Source: Aliidiomarina indica (lineage in GTDB: Bacteria; Pseudomonadota; Gammaproteobacteria; Enterobacterales; Alteromonadaceae). From it: a stretch of 64,000 nucleotides of DNA. The notes below the pieces were generated by a model, which did not search any database, was not told the DNA's origin, and was given only the letters and a program-made list of their open reading frames with translations. Position numbers and translations under genes: made by a program. Below are positions 50,267 to 58,713 of the stretch, in pieces. Positions within the stretch are counted from its first letter, which is position 1, and each line of letters opens with the position of its first letter. The stretch is from assembly GCF_015354615.1 (NCBI RefSeq), contig NZ_JACAVQ010000008.1, forward strand, positions 1-64,000, written 5' to 3'.

Positions 50267-52083
50267 CCTTTGGCGTATTCTGGTTACGTCCGGCGTGGCT
50301 ATTGCTTCTAATCCCGCTCGTGTTACTCACGCCCTACCTGTGGCGGCGGGCACGACGACAGCATGAAAGGCATCCACTTATTGCGGGTCATTTGGCCGCT
50401 CATTTGTATAAAGCCAGTCATCAAAAACGCAGCTGGCTCGCACCCGTGAGCTTATGCTTGAGCCTGTTCTTGGGAGTTATTGCCCTCGCTGGCCCTGCCG
50501 TTGAGAAAATACAGGTACCGGTCTTTAATACTGAGCGCGGCGCCGTGCTGCTATTTGACGCCAGTATCCAAACACGCGCCCAAGATGTCGCTCCTGATCG
50601 CCACACCCGTATGCGTTTCAAGGCGATTGATCTAGTGAATCGATTTGGCGATGGTCAATTAGGACTCATCGCCTATGCCGGTGATGCCTTTACAGTAACG
50701 CCGCTCACCCGAGACAGTCGTAATATATTGCAAAGCTTGACTGTGCTCGAACCCGAAGTCATGCCGACGCCGGGTAATGATCCCCTGCTAGGTTTCGAAG
50801 AAGCTGCGCGCTTGTTAACCGATGCTGGCTATCGCAGCGGTGATATTTATTGGATTACGGGCGGCATCAGCAATCGCGATATGGAAGATGTTCGTCGCTT
50901 TATGCGTAATCAAAACTGGCGCGTGAACGTGCTAGCCGTTGGAACAAGCGAAGGTGCTCCGGTGCGAGGCGCCGACGGTGAACTGGTTCGCGATGAGCGT
51001 GGGCGCATCCTTTTGCCTCGCCTTGAACCGGCCTACCTACAACGTATTACGCAAATGTCCGGTGGTGTTTATGTCGAGTATCGCCAAGACAACCGCGATA
51101 TCGACGCGCTTTTAGCGGTTTCTGAAGCCGATAGGCACGACTTTGTCGAAACCTTGGAACAAGGCGACCAATGGCGTGACCTAGGTCCCTATATTGTGCT
51201 ACTCATCCTTCCTTTTGCACTATTTGCGGCGCGCCGTGGGGTGCTGTATATGCTTCCCTTGTTGCTCATACCGACCCTTTTGGTGCCGCGCCCTGGCTAT
51301 GCCATGAGTACCGAAGACCAGACCAGCGAACGTCCAGCACAGGTCCAGCTATCGCTTATTGAGCAAAGTTTTCTTAATGCGGATCAACGCGGTGAGCGTT
51401 TATTAGAACATGGCGACTATGCGCAGGCGGCGGAGATTTACCAATCACTCGCGCATCGAGCCCAAGCGTATTACCGAGCAGGTGACTTTGACCAAGCTGC
51501 AGAACTCTATGCACAACTCGATGGCCCCCACTATCGCTATAACCTAGGAAATGCTCTTGCCCACATAGGGGCACTTGAAGAAGCGCTAGCGGCCTATCAA
51601 GAAGCCCTATCTAAGCGCCCCGATTGGCAAGAAGCTATAGATAACTACGAGTTAGTCAAATCCTTGCTTGAACAACAACAAGATGGAAACGGCAATGGTG
51701 ATCCCGATGCTGAACAACAGGACGAGAACGGGGATTCGCAAAGCACTGATCAGCAATCGTCGGATACCGGCCCCCAGGAGCCAACAGACTCAGATGACCG
51801 CACGGATGGCGATGATTCCACAGAAAATGGCGAACGCGACGACGAGACCACGGACACCGACGAACAAACGCAAGCTGATGCTGATGCGGAGGGCGATGGC
51901 GCCCGCCCAGATGAAGAGCCAATACCATCAGTGCGGGATTATGATGATTTGTCTGACGAAGAGCGCGCCGAGTTGGAGCAATTACTTCGTCGCGTAGAAG
52001 AAGACCCCGCTTTAATTCTGCGAAATCGACTGCAACGTGAAGCGCAGCGACGTCAGATGCAACGACCACCTCGAGGATTTTAA
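50254..52083 (+). CDS. VWA-TPR fusion membrane protein (BatB/BatC-like)
   Basis: The 609-residue protein joins a BatB-type VWA module (two N-terminal helices, then a degenerate MIDAS reading DASIQ instead of DxSxS), a further membrane region (about 310-350), TPR units (about 375-465), and a strongly acidic low-complexity stretch (about 470-560). The C-terminus is charged. It begins 13 bp inside batA. The degenerate MIDAS suggests that metal binding may be lost. Confidence 0.85.
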   Translation: MEIITFGVFWLRPAWLLLLIPLVLLTPYLWRRARRQHERHPLIAGHLAAHLYKASHQKRSWLAPVSLCLSLFLGVIALAGPAVEKIQVPVFNTERGAVLLFDASIQTRAQDVAPDRHTRMRFKAIDLVNRFGDGQLGLIAYAGDAFTVTPLTRDSRNILQSLTVLEPEVMPTPGNDPLLGFEEAARLLTDAGYRSGDIYWITGGISNRDMEDVRRFMRNQNWRVNVLAVGTSEGAPVRGADGELVRDERGRILLPRLEPAYLQRITQMSGGVYVEYRQDNRDIDALLAVSEADRHDFVETLEQGDQWRDLGPYIVLLILPFALFAARRGVLYMLPLLLIPTLLVPRPGYAMSTEDQTSERPAQVQLSLIEQSFLNADQRGERLLEHGDYAQAAEIYQSLAHRAQAYYRAGDFDQAAELYAQLDGPHYRYNLGNALAHIGALEEALAAYQEALSKRPDWQEAIDNYELVKSLLEQQQDGNGNGDPDAEQQDENGDSQSTDQQSSDTGPQEPTDSDDRTDGDDSTENGERDDETTDTDEQTQADADAEGDGARPDEEPIPSVRDYDDLSDEERAELEQLLRRVEEDPALILRNRLQREAQRRQMQRPPRGF

Positions 52084-53826
52084 ATGGGACAGACAGGATT
52101 TACTCTGCTTCGGCGTAACGGTATGCAATGGCTTGCTAGCGTCATCCTTTTGCTGGCGACCTGCTTGGCTGTTCCAGCGCAAGCCCAAGACCTTCAGATA
52201 TCTGCCAGTTTAAATAAAAATCCTGTGTTGGAGTTTGAGGCTTTTACCCTAACCGTTACGGCAAATAGGGCGCTTCCTCGTAACGCATTTCAACCTGAAC
52301 AGGTATTGCGCGGGTTCGATGTTCGCGGCACCGCAGTTAGTTCTGCGTCCTCCACAATTAATAATCAAACCGTACGCACCACAGAATGGCGGGTAACCTT
52401 GATCGCTCCGCGTGCCGGTGATTATGAAATTCCAGCGATCACCATTGAAGGCGTGCAAGCGCCCGCAATTCCATTTCAAGTGGTGGAAAGCCGTAGTAGT
52501 GACGCCCAAGATGACGATTACTTCTTGCAGGCAGAGCTCGATACCCATCAACCTTATGTGCAGCAACAGGTGCGGCTCACGGTGCGTTTATATCTAGCCA
52601 TGCAGCTGGAGAGCGGCAGCATTCAGTTGCCCGACTTAGAGCACTTTCACGTGGAGCAACTGGGTCAAGATCGGCAATCCCAAGACATTATTGAAGGTCG
52701 CCGTTACCAAGTTCTCACACGCACCTACATCTTAACCCCCCGCCGCAGTGGCGACTTTTCTATTCGCCCGATTCGCTTCGACGGTCAAGTCCGCACGACA
52801 CCCAGTGGCGGATTTAGTGCCTTTGGTCGACTTGAATCAATTTCTGCGCGTTCTGATGCATTAACCCTCGAAGTGCGTCCACGCCCACGTGACTTTAACG
52901 GCCACTGGCTGCCCAGTGAGCACGTGATGCTGGAAGAACAATGGGACCCAAGCGAAAGCCTATGGACGCTGGGCGAACCCATTACGCGAACTATTACGTT
53001 TACTGCAGCAGGCGTGCGCCCAGAACAATTACCGGAACTAGAGCAGGATTACCCTCAAGCCATGCGCGTCTATCCTGATCGGGGTCAAAGTGAAATGCGC
53101 GTGCTGCGAGGCACTCCTGTTGCTCGCGCGCAATACAACACGGCTATCATCCCAGCACAAGCTGGCGAGTTCACACTGCCAGCCGTGCGTGTGCCTTGGT
53201 GGAACACGCAAACCGACCAATTGGAATACGCCGAATTGCCAGAACGAACTATCCGAGTTATCAGCCCTCCCGGCGGGATTTTGCCACCTGGAAACCTTGA
53301 TCTTTCGGAGCAACCTGAAAGACCGCCGGAACCTACAGATAGAGTTCAAACCTATGTTTCCGCTGAATCCTCAGATCAGCGTACCGTCTCCGCCCTATGG
53401 TGGTTACTCACAGGACTATTTTTTATATTGTGGATTATCACCTTAGTGTGGGCGCTGCTGTGGGCACGTAAACAGAAACCTCAACAACGCGCCTCAACGA
53501 CGGTTCCAAGTAGTGCTCGACATGCGCTGCAGGACATTAAAAACGCCTGTCAGAAAAATGACGCACCGGCGTGCAGAACCGCGCTCTATGCTTGGCATCA
53601 TGCGCGTACTGGGCGTCCTGCGAGTGACTTGAGCGAGATCGCCAACAGCCTCGGGTCAAGCGCCCTCGTCACTGCATTTGAAGCCTTAGAAGCGAGTCTC
53701 TACAGCGCTCAAAAACCTGAGTGGACAGGCGGAAAAGTGTTATGGGCTGAGCTCTCGGCCATTCATCGCCGACATCAAAGCAACACAGGTAACCAGACCT
53801 TGCCGCCTCTGTATCCATCCCATTAG
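52084..53826 (+). CDS. BatD-like protein
   Basis: The 580-residue product has a signal peptide ending AQAQ (about residue 35), a large periplasmic beta-rich region resembling BatD/oxygen-tolerance proteins, and a C-terminal membrane helix (about 440-465) with a short cytoplasmic tail. It starts immediately after the VWA-TPR gene with GAGG upstream. It closes the operon. Confidence 0.83.
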   Translation: MGQTGFTLLRRNGMQWLASVILLLATCLAVPAQAQDLQISASLNKNPVLEFEAFTLTVTANRALPRNAFQPEQVLRGFDVRGTAVSSASSTINNQTVRTTEWRVTLIAPRAGDYEIPAITIEGVQAPAIPFQVVESRSSDAQDDDYFLQAELDTHQPYVQQQVRLTVRLYLAMQLESGSIQLPDLEHFHVEQLGQDRQSQDIIEGRRYQVLTRTYILTPRRSGDFSIRPIRFDGQVRTTPSGGFSAFGRLESISARSDALTLEVRPRPRDFNGHWLPSEHVMLEEQWDPSESLWTLGEPITRTITFTAAGVRPEQLPELEQDYPQAMRVYPDRGQSEMRVLRGTPVARAQYNTAIIPAQAGEFTLPAVRVPWWNTQTDQLEYAELPERTIRVISPPGGILPPGNLDLSEQPERPPEPTDRVQTYVSAESSDQRTVSALWWLLTGLFFILWIITLVWALLWARKQKPQQRASTTVPSSARHALQDIKNACQKNDAPACRTALYAWHHARTGRPASDLSEIANSLGSSALVTAFEALEASLYSAQKPEWTGGKVLWAELSAIHRRHQSNTGNQTLPPLYPSH

Positions 53827-53901
53827 AAGCGGCAGATTAATCCACGAAAACAGGGTACAATAGGCCATATCATCCGATTGCCTAACCTCGGTACCCTGTG
53901 C

Positions 53902-56082
53902 ATGGAAATTAAAGTAAATTTTCTCGACAATCTTCGCTTAGAAGCTAAGTTTGACGATTTCACCGTGATCACTGACCAGCCTATTCGCTACAAAGGTGAT
54001 GGCTCAGCACCTAGTCCATTCGACTATTTTCTCGCGTCGTCTGCCCTGTGTGCTGCCTATTTTGTGAAGGTCTACTGTCTATCTCGGGATATTCCGACCG
54101 ACAATATTCGTTTATCACAAAACAATATTGTTGATCCTGAAAATCGCTACAATCAGATATTCAAAATTCAAGTCGAGCTGCCTGAGCATATTTCAGATCG
54201 TGATCGGGAAGGGATTTTACGCTCCATTGATCGCTGTACCGTAAAAAAAGTGGTGCAAACGGGGCCTGATTTTCAAATTGAAACCGTGGCCAACCTCGAT
54301 GAGGATGCCCAAGCGCTCCTTCTGGCAAACCCTCCTGAGAACGCCGCAACTTATATTCCTGGCAAAGATCTGCCCCTCGAGCAAACGATTGCAAACATGA
54401 CGGGCATTCTCGCAGATTTAGGCATGAAGATTGAGATCGCCTCATGGCGAAATATCGTGCCTCATGTCTGGTCACTGCATATTCGTGATGCTGCCTCCCC
54501 TATGTGCTTTACCAATGGCAAAGGCGCAACTAAAGAGAGCGCCCTTTGCTCTGCGCTTGGGGAGTTTATCGAACGCCTGAGCTGTAACTTCTTTTACAAT
54601 GATCAATTCTTCGGTGAGGAAATTGCGAGTCGTGATTTCGTTCATTATCCGAATGAGAAATGGTTCCCTTTAGAAGATGACGATCGCGTGCCGGAAGGCA
54701 TTTTAGACGATTATTGCACCGCCATTTATGATCCGGAGGGGGAACTGCGCGGCTCCCACCTTATTGATACAAATTCAGGCAATAAAGACCGCGGGATCTG
54801 CGCCCTTCCTTACGTACGTCAGTCGGACGGTAAAACCGTTTATTTCCCGTCAAATTTAGTCGAAAATTTATTCTTAAGTAATGGCATGAGCGCTGGCAAT
54901 ACGCTCGCAGAAGCGCAAGTGCAGTGCTTATCCGAAATATTTGAACGCGCCGTTAAAAAACGAATTATTGAAGAAGAGATTTGTCTGCCAGACGTGCCTG
55001 CGGATGTACTTGCAAAGTACCCTGATCTTGTTGAAGCAATCCAAGCTTTAGAAGCACAAGGCTTTCCTGTCTATGTCAAAGATGCGTCTTTAGGTGGGCA
55101 ATTTCCGGTCGCCTGCGTCACCATTATGAATCCTCGTACCGGTGGCGTATTCGCATCGTTCGGCGCCCATCCAAGTTTCTATATCGCACTTGAACGTAGT
55201 TTAACCGAGCTACTGCAGGGGCGGAGTTTCGAAGGGTTGAACGATATTCCATTGCCAACCTTCAATTCCATGGCAGTGACTGAGCCGAATAATTTCGTTG
55301 AACACTTTATCGACTCCACCGGCGTGATTTCTTGGCGTTTCTTTAGCGCTAAAGCGGATTACCCATTTCACGAGTGGGATTTTTCTGGCAGCAACCAAGA
55401 AGAAGCAGATACCCTATTTGCTATCTTGAGCGCCATGAACAAAGAAGTGTATATGGCAGTGCACACCGATTTAGGCGCTCCTGTATGCCGTATATTGGTT
55501 CCCAATTATTCCGAGGTGTATCCCGTTGAGGATCTTATCTGGGATAATACCAACGTCGCCTTAGATTATCGTGCCGACATTTTGAATCTTCATCGTTTAA
55601 GTGACGACGAGCTCACTGATTTGGTGAATCGTTTAGAAGAGAGTCAGTTAGACAACTACACCGATATTATTACCTTCATTGGTGTGGAGTTTGATGAAAA
55701 TACGGTGTGGGGTCAGCTCACCATTCTAGAGTTAAAACTTTTAATCTGTTTAGCATTGCAAGACCATGAAGCGGCATACGAGTATGTGGAAACATTCTTG
55801 CAATACAACGACAATACGGTAGAGCGCGTTCTGTTCTATCGGGCCGTGCATGGTGTGCTTGAAATCGCCTTAGACGATGATCTGCACCTTGAAGACTATT
55901 TGCTTAGCTTCCAACGCATGTACGGTACCTCAGTCACGGATGCCGCTGTGGGCTCTGTAGACGGCAGTATTCGATTCCATGGCCTGACACCTACCAACAT
56001 GCAGCTAGAGGGCTTAGACAAGCACCTGCGTCTTATTGAGAGCTATAAGAAGCTCCATGCAGTCCGTGCAGCAAGAAGTTAA
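53902..56082 (+). CDS. ycaO: OsmC-YcaO fusion protein (possible ribosomal protein S12 methylthiolation factor)
   Basis: The ~726-residue protein has an N-terminal OsmC-like domain (about 1-140) and a YcaO ATP-dependent domain (about 160-560) with GKGATKESALCSALGEFIERL, followed by a helical C-terminal region. E. coli YcaO lacks the OsmC part; fusions occur in Vibrio, Shewanella and relatives. YcaO of E. coli helps RimO modify S12, and other YcaO enzymes make azolines. The absence of a precursor peptide nearby argues against a RiPP role. ATG at 53902 gives the family N-terminus. Confidence 0.85.
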   Translation: MEIKVNFLDNLRLEAKFDDFTVITDQPIRYKGDGSAPSPFDYFLASSALCAAYFVKVYCLSRDIPTDNIRLSQNNIVDPENRYNQIFKIQVELPEHISDRDREGILRSIDRCTVKKVVQTGPDFQIETVANLDEDAQALLLANPPENAATYIPGKDLPLEQTIANMTGILADLGMKIEIASWRNIVPHVWSLHIRDAASPMCFTNGKGATKESALCSALGEFIERLSCNFFYNDQFFGEEIASRDFVHYPNEKWFPLEDDDRVPEGILDDYCTAIYDPEGELRGSHLIDTNSGNKDRGICALPYVRQSDGKTVYFPSNLVENLFLSNGMSAGNTLAEAQVQCLSEIFERAVKKRIIEEEICLPDVPADVLAKYPDLVEAIQALEAQGFPVYVKDASLGGQFPVACVTIMNPRTGGVFASFGAHPSFYIALERSLTELLQGRSFEGLNDIPLPTFNSMAVTEPNNFVEHFIDSTGVISWRFFSAKADYPFHEWDFSGSNQEEADTLFAILSAMNKEVYMAVHTDLGAPVCRILVPNYSEVYPVEDLIWDNTNVALDYRADILNLHRLSDDELTDLVNRLEESQLDNYTDIITFIGVEFDENTVWGQLTILELKLLICLALQDHEAAYEYVETFLQYNDNTVERVLFYRAVHGVLEIALDDDLHLEDYLLSFQRMYGTSVTDAAVGSVDGSIRFHGLTPTNMQLEGLDKHLRLIESYKKLHAVRAARS

Positions 56083-56104
56083 CCCGAATTACCCCGCTTC
56101 ATAA

Positions 56105-56146
56105 TAAAAAAAACCGAGCATAGGATGAACCCATGCTCGGTTTTTT
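56105..56146. terminator. Bidirectional terminator between ycaO and ppiD
   Basis: Stem AAACCGAGCAT/ATGCTCGGTTT with an 11-base loop (one or two loose ends), flanked by A and T runs on both sides, between convergent genes. Confidence 0.88.
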
Positions 56147-56163
56147 ATGCGCTCTCGCTTAAA

Positions 56164-58032
56164 TTACAAGCGACGCTCTATCTTCGCTTTCGATTTTAAA
56201 CCATCCATCAGCGCTTGATAGGCAAGCTCTGAACGTTGGCCTTCAATCTGACGACCAAAACGTTGCTGCTCTGCTGCATCAGGAACGCCAGGCATAATAT
56301 CGGTTAGCTCGATAATAGCAGCATCGCCATTTGCCAAGGTGACCGTTGCAAATGACGCCTCATCCGAGTGAGGCATGCGGAACAACTGCTGACGCACAGC
56401 GCCTGGCAATTCACCACCAAAACGAGGGGCGGCGTCGATTACACGAAACTCAATGGTTTCTGAATCTAAGCGTTCACCCGCTTGCAACTGTGCGAGCAAT
56501 GTCGCGGCGTATTCTGCCGCCAATCGCTCTGCTTGTTGCTCTGCAAGGTAGGCCTCAATATCTTGACGCACTTCTGCTAAGTCGCGAATACGTGCTGGCT
56601 CATAGTCATCTGCCCGCACTACAAGTGAGCGACGGTCCAGTTCGATGAGTTCGCTGTTCATATCCATTTCCCGAACGTCGTCTGAGAACGCCTCGGCAAG
56701 CAAACGTGGATCATCATATCCTTCCGGCGCATCGTTGCGACGAATCCAAGGTGATGTTTGTACTGTTAAGCCAAGTTCCTCAGCGGCCACATCGAGTGTA
56801 TCGGGAACTTCGAAAGTAACGCGCGCAAGTTGCTGCTGCATTTCAAAGTAACGACGCTCTGCTTCAACTTGGGCAATATTACGGCGGATATCGTCAGCCA
56901 CATCGGCAAATGACGATGTCTCAGCCGGAACAAGTTCCGTGAGTTTAACCAAGTGAAAACCAAACTCAGAACGCACGATATCCGACACTTCACCTACTTC
57001 GGTAAGCGCAAAGCCGGCATCTTCAAGATCAGGATCAAAGCTGTCACGCTCTAACCGACCGAGTTCACCGCCATCCTCACCACTAAAGATGTCGTCTGAT
57101 TCAGCTGCTGCGAGATCGGCGAAATCTTCACCTGCCTCGAGCCGTGCTTGAATCTCTTGAATGCGCTCGTAGGCGGCATCTTCATTCTCACCGAATTCAA
57201 CAAGAATGTGCGCAATCGAACGGATTTCTTCAGAAGAGAATGCCGCTGGATTTTGCTCGTAGTAAGCGCGAACTTCGTCTTCGCTCACCTCAATTGAGGC
57301 AACGACATCATTGTAATCTAGAACCACATAAGCCAAGCGTATACGCTCTTCTTGGCGAAACTGTTCTTGATTATCAAAATAGAAGTTCTCGACGGCCTCG
57401 TCTGTGACATCAACTTGATCAGCAAAACGCTCCACCGAAATTGTCGCAAAGCGACCAGAACGGCGTTCGTTTTGTAATCGTTGCAAACGCTCAATTTCAT
57501 GAGGCAGTGCGAATTCTGAGCCTAAGGTGCCTTGCAGCATCATAATGCGGCTCATTTCCGCTTGCAGATAATCCCGGAACATTTCTGGCGTGAAGCCCGC
57601 GTTATTTAAAATGCGTAAATAACGATTGTTATCGAATTGTCCGCCGTCCTGAAATTCAGGCATTTGTCTGATTTGATTTCGCAGTGCTTGGCTTGATTGC
57701 TTAATGCCAAGCTTGCCAGCAAGTTCTACCGCCAGTTGTTCTTCAATCATTTGCTCAAGAACATCACGGCGCATTTGCCGCATGTAGTTCTCATCAGCAG
57801 CAAGCAGATTGAACATATCGCCAAACTGTTGCTCCATCATTGAGCGGTGATTTTGATACTGGCGCTCAAACGCTGCGCGACTAATTTCTTGATCATTTAC
57901 TTTGGCCACGTAATCGGAGGCACCGCCTCCTAAGTACGCACTAACCCCAGTAAATGCGAATGCAATTATAATTAGGAACAGGATAACCCTAACAATCGGG
58001 CCCTGCGCCCCTTCACGAATCCTATCGAGCAT
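56164..58032 (-). CDS. ppiD: Periplasmic peptidyl-prolyl isomerase chaperone PpiD
   Basis: PpiD is an inner-membrane-anchored chaperone that contacts proteins leaving the Sec channel. The 622 residues have an N-terminal anchor (about 13-32), SurA_N-like helices, a parvulin domain (about 265-355, with SIAHILVEFG) and a C-terminal helical region. It is downstream of hupB, the E. coli order. Confidence 0.95.
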   Translation of the reverse strand: MLDRIREGAQGPIVRVILFLIIIAFAFTGVSAYLGGGASDYVAKVNDQEISRAAFERQYQNHRSMMEQQFGDMFNLLAADENYMRQMRRDVLEQMIEEQLAVELAGKLGIKQSSQALRNQIRQMPEFQDGGQFDNNRYLRILNNAGFTPEMFRDYLQAEMSRIMMLQGTLGSEFALPHEIERLQRLQNERRSGRFATISVERFADQVDVTDEAVENFYFDNQEQFRQEERIRLAYVVLDYNDVVASIEVSEDEVRAYYEQNPAAFSSEEIRSIAHILVEFGENEDAAYERIQEIQARLEAGEDFADLAAAESDDIFSGEDGGELGRLERDSFDPDLEDAGFALTEVGEVSDIVRSEFGFHLVKLTELVPAETSSFADVADDIRRNIAQVEAERRYFEMQQQLARVTFEVPDTLDVAAEELGLTVQTSPWIRRNDAPEGYDDPRLLAEAFSDDVREMDMNSELIELDRRSLVVRADDYEPARIRDLAEVRQDIEAYLAEQQAERLAAEYAATLLAQLQAGERLDSETIEFRVIDAAPRFGGELPGAVRQQLFRMPHSDEASFATVTLANGDAAIIELTDIMPGVPDAAEQQRFGRQIEGQRSELAYQALMDGLKSKAKIERRL

Positions 58033-58081
58033 GGTTTATCTCTTTTCAACACTAACCGCAGTTATGTAAACCCTTGACATG

Positions 58082-58107
58082 AAAAAAGCGCATCAGGCGA
58101 TGCGCTT
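58082..58107 (-). terminator. Intrinsic terminator downstream of hupB
   Basis: Minus strand AAGCGCATC/GATGCGCTT stem, four-base loop, followed by TTTT. It lies between hupB and ppiD. Confidence 0.8.
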
Positions 58108-58128
58108 CTTGCAGTCATCGCGCCGCGG

Positions 58129-58156
58129 ATTATAACACAATATCGCGGCGTGTCAG
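58129..58156 (-). promoter_or_regulatory. Strong sigma-70-like promoter between hupB and its terminator
   Basis: Minus strand CTGACA (58151-58156), 16-bp spacer, TATAAT (58129-58134). Initiation near 58122 would meet the terminator within about 40 bases. The spacer and flank also form a CGCCGCG/CGCGGCG inverted repeat around the -10. Confidence 0.6.
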
Positions 58157-58170
58157 AATGGGTTACAACT

Positions 58171-58443
58171 TTAGTTTACCGCGTCTTTCAGTGCTTTACC
58201 CGCTTTGAATGCTGGTACTTTAGCTGCTGAAATTTGAATAGTCTGACCAGTTTGCGGATTGCGACCGGTGCGAGCAGAGCGCTCACGAACGGTAAACGTA
58301 CCGAAACCTACGAGTGCAACTTGGTCGTCTTTTTTCAGTGCATCAGTTACTGCGCTGATAAAAGAATCAAGAGCGCGACCTGCAGCTGCTTTTGAAAGTT
58401 CTGCGTCTGCTGCGATTTTGTCAATAAGCTGAGACTTGTTCAC
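58171..58443 (-). CDS. hupB: DNA-binding protein HU-beta
   Basis: HU is a dimeric nucleoid protein. The 90 residues match HU throughout, with the signature [21 protein letters not shown] around the DNA-binding arm. The start is GTG with AAGGGG upstream. Its position after lon identifies it as the hupB type. Confidence 0.96.
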   Translation of the reverse strand: MNKSQLIDKIAADAELSKAAAGRALDSFISAVTDALKKDDQVALVGFGTFTVRERSARTGRNPQTGQTIQISAAKVPAFKAGKALKDAVN

Positions 58444-58509
58444 AGTATCATCCCCTTAGATTGTTATTATGGAGTTCCGTGGTTCCATTGTTTCAATGGG
58501 CCAGCAAAG

Positions 58510-58538
58510 TTTATAACAAGCTTATACCATTAGTTCAA
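58510..58538 (-). promoter_or_regulatory. Sigma-70 promoter for hupB
   Basis: Minus strand TTGAAC (58533-58538), 17-bp spacer, TATAAA (58510-58515), about 67 bases before the hupB start. Confidence 0.78.
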
Positions 58539-58713
58539 GCATCCCTGATGCTCATTTTGAGACACCCATTTTCCCTCAATGCCTTAAGCATAAAGGCGTG
58601 GGCGACTTTGCTTAGGCTATCACAGTGATTTTGGATGAAAAGCCTTTTTCTTAAAAATTTAACAAAATTTCTTCATCCCCTCACAAAAACAACACCGAGC
58701 AAAACCCTTTTTA

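Noticed and set aside
53902-56082. YcaO gene as part of a RiPP biosynthetic cluster
   Set aside because: No precursor peptide, dehydrogenase, E1-like partner or exporter is nearby; the OsmC fusion matches the housekeeping YcaO type.
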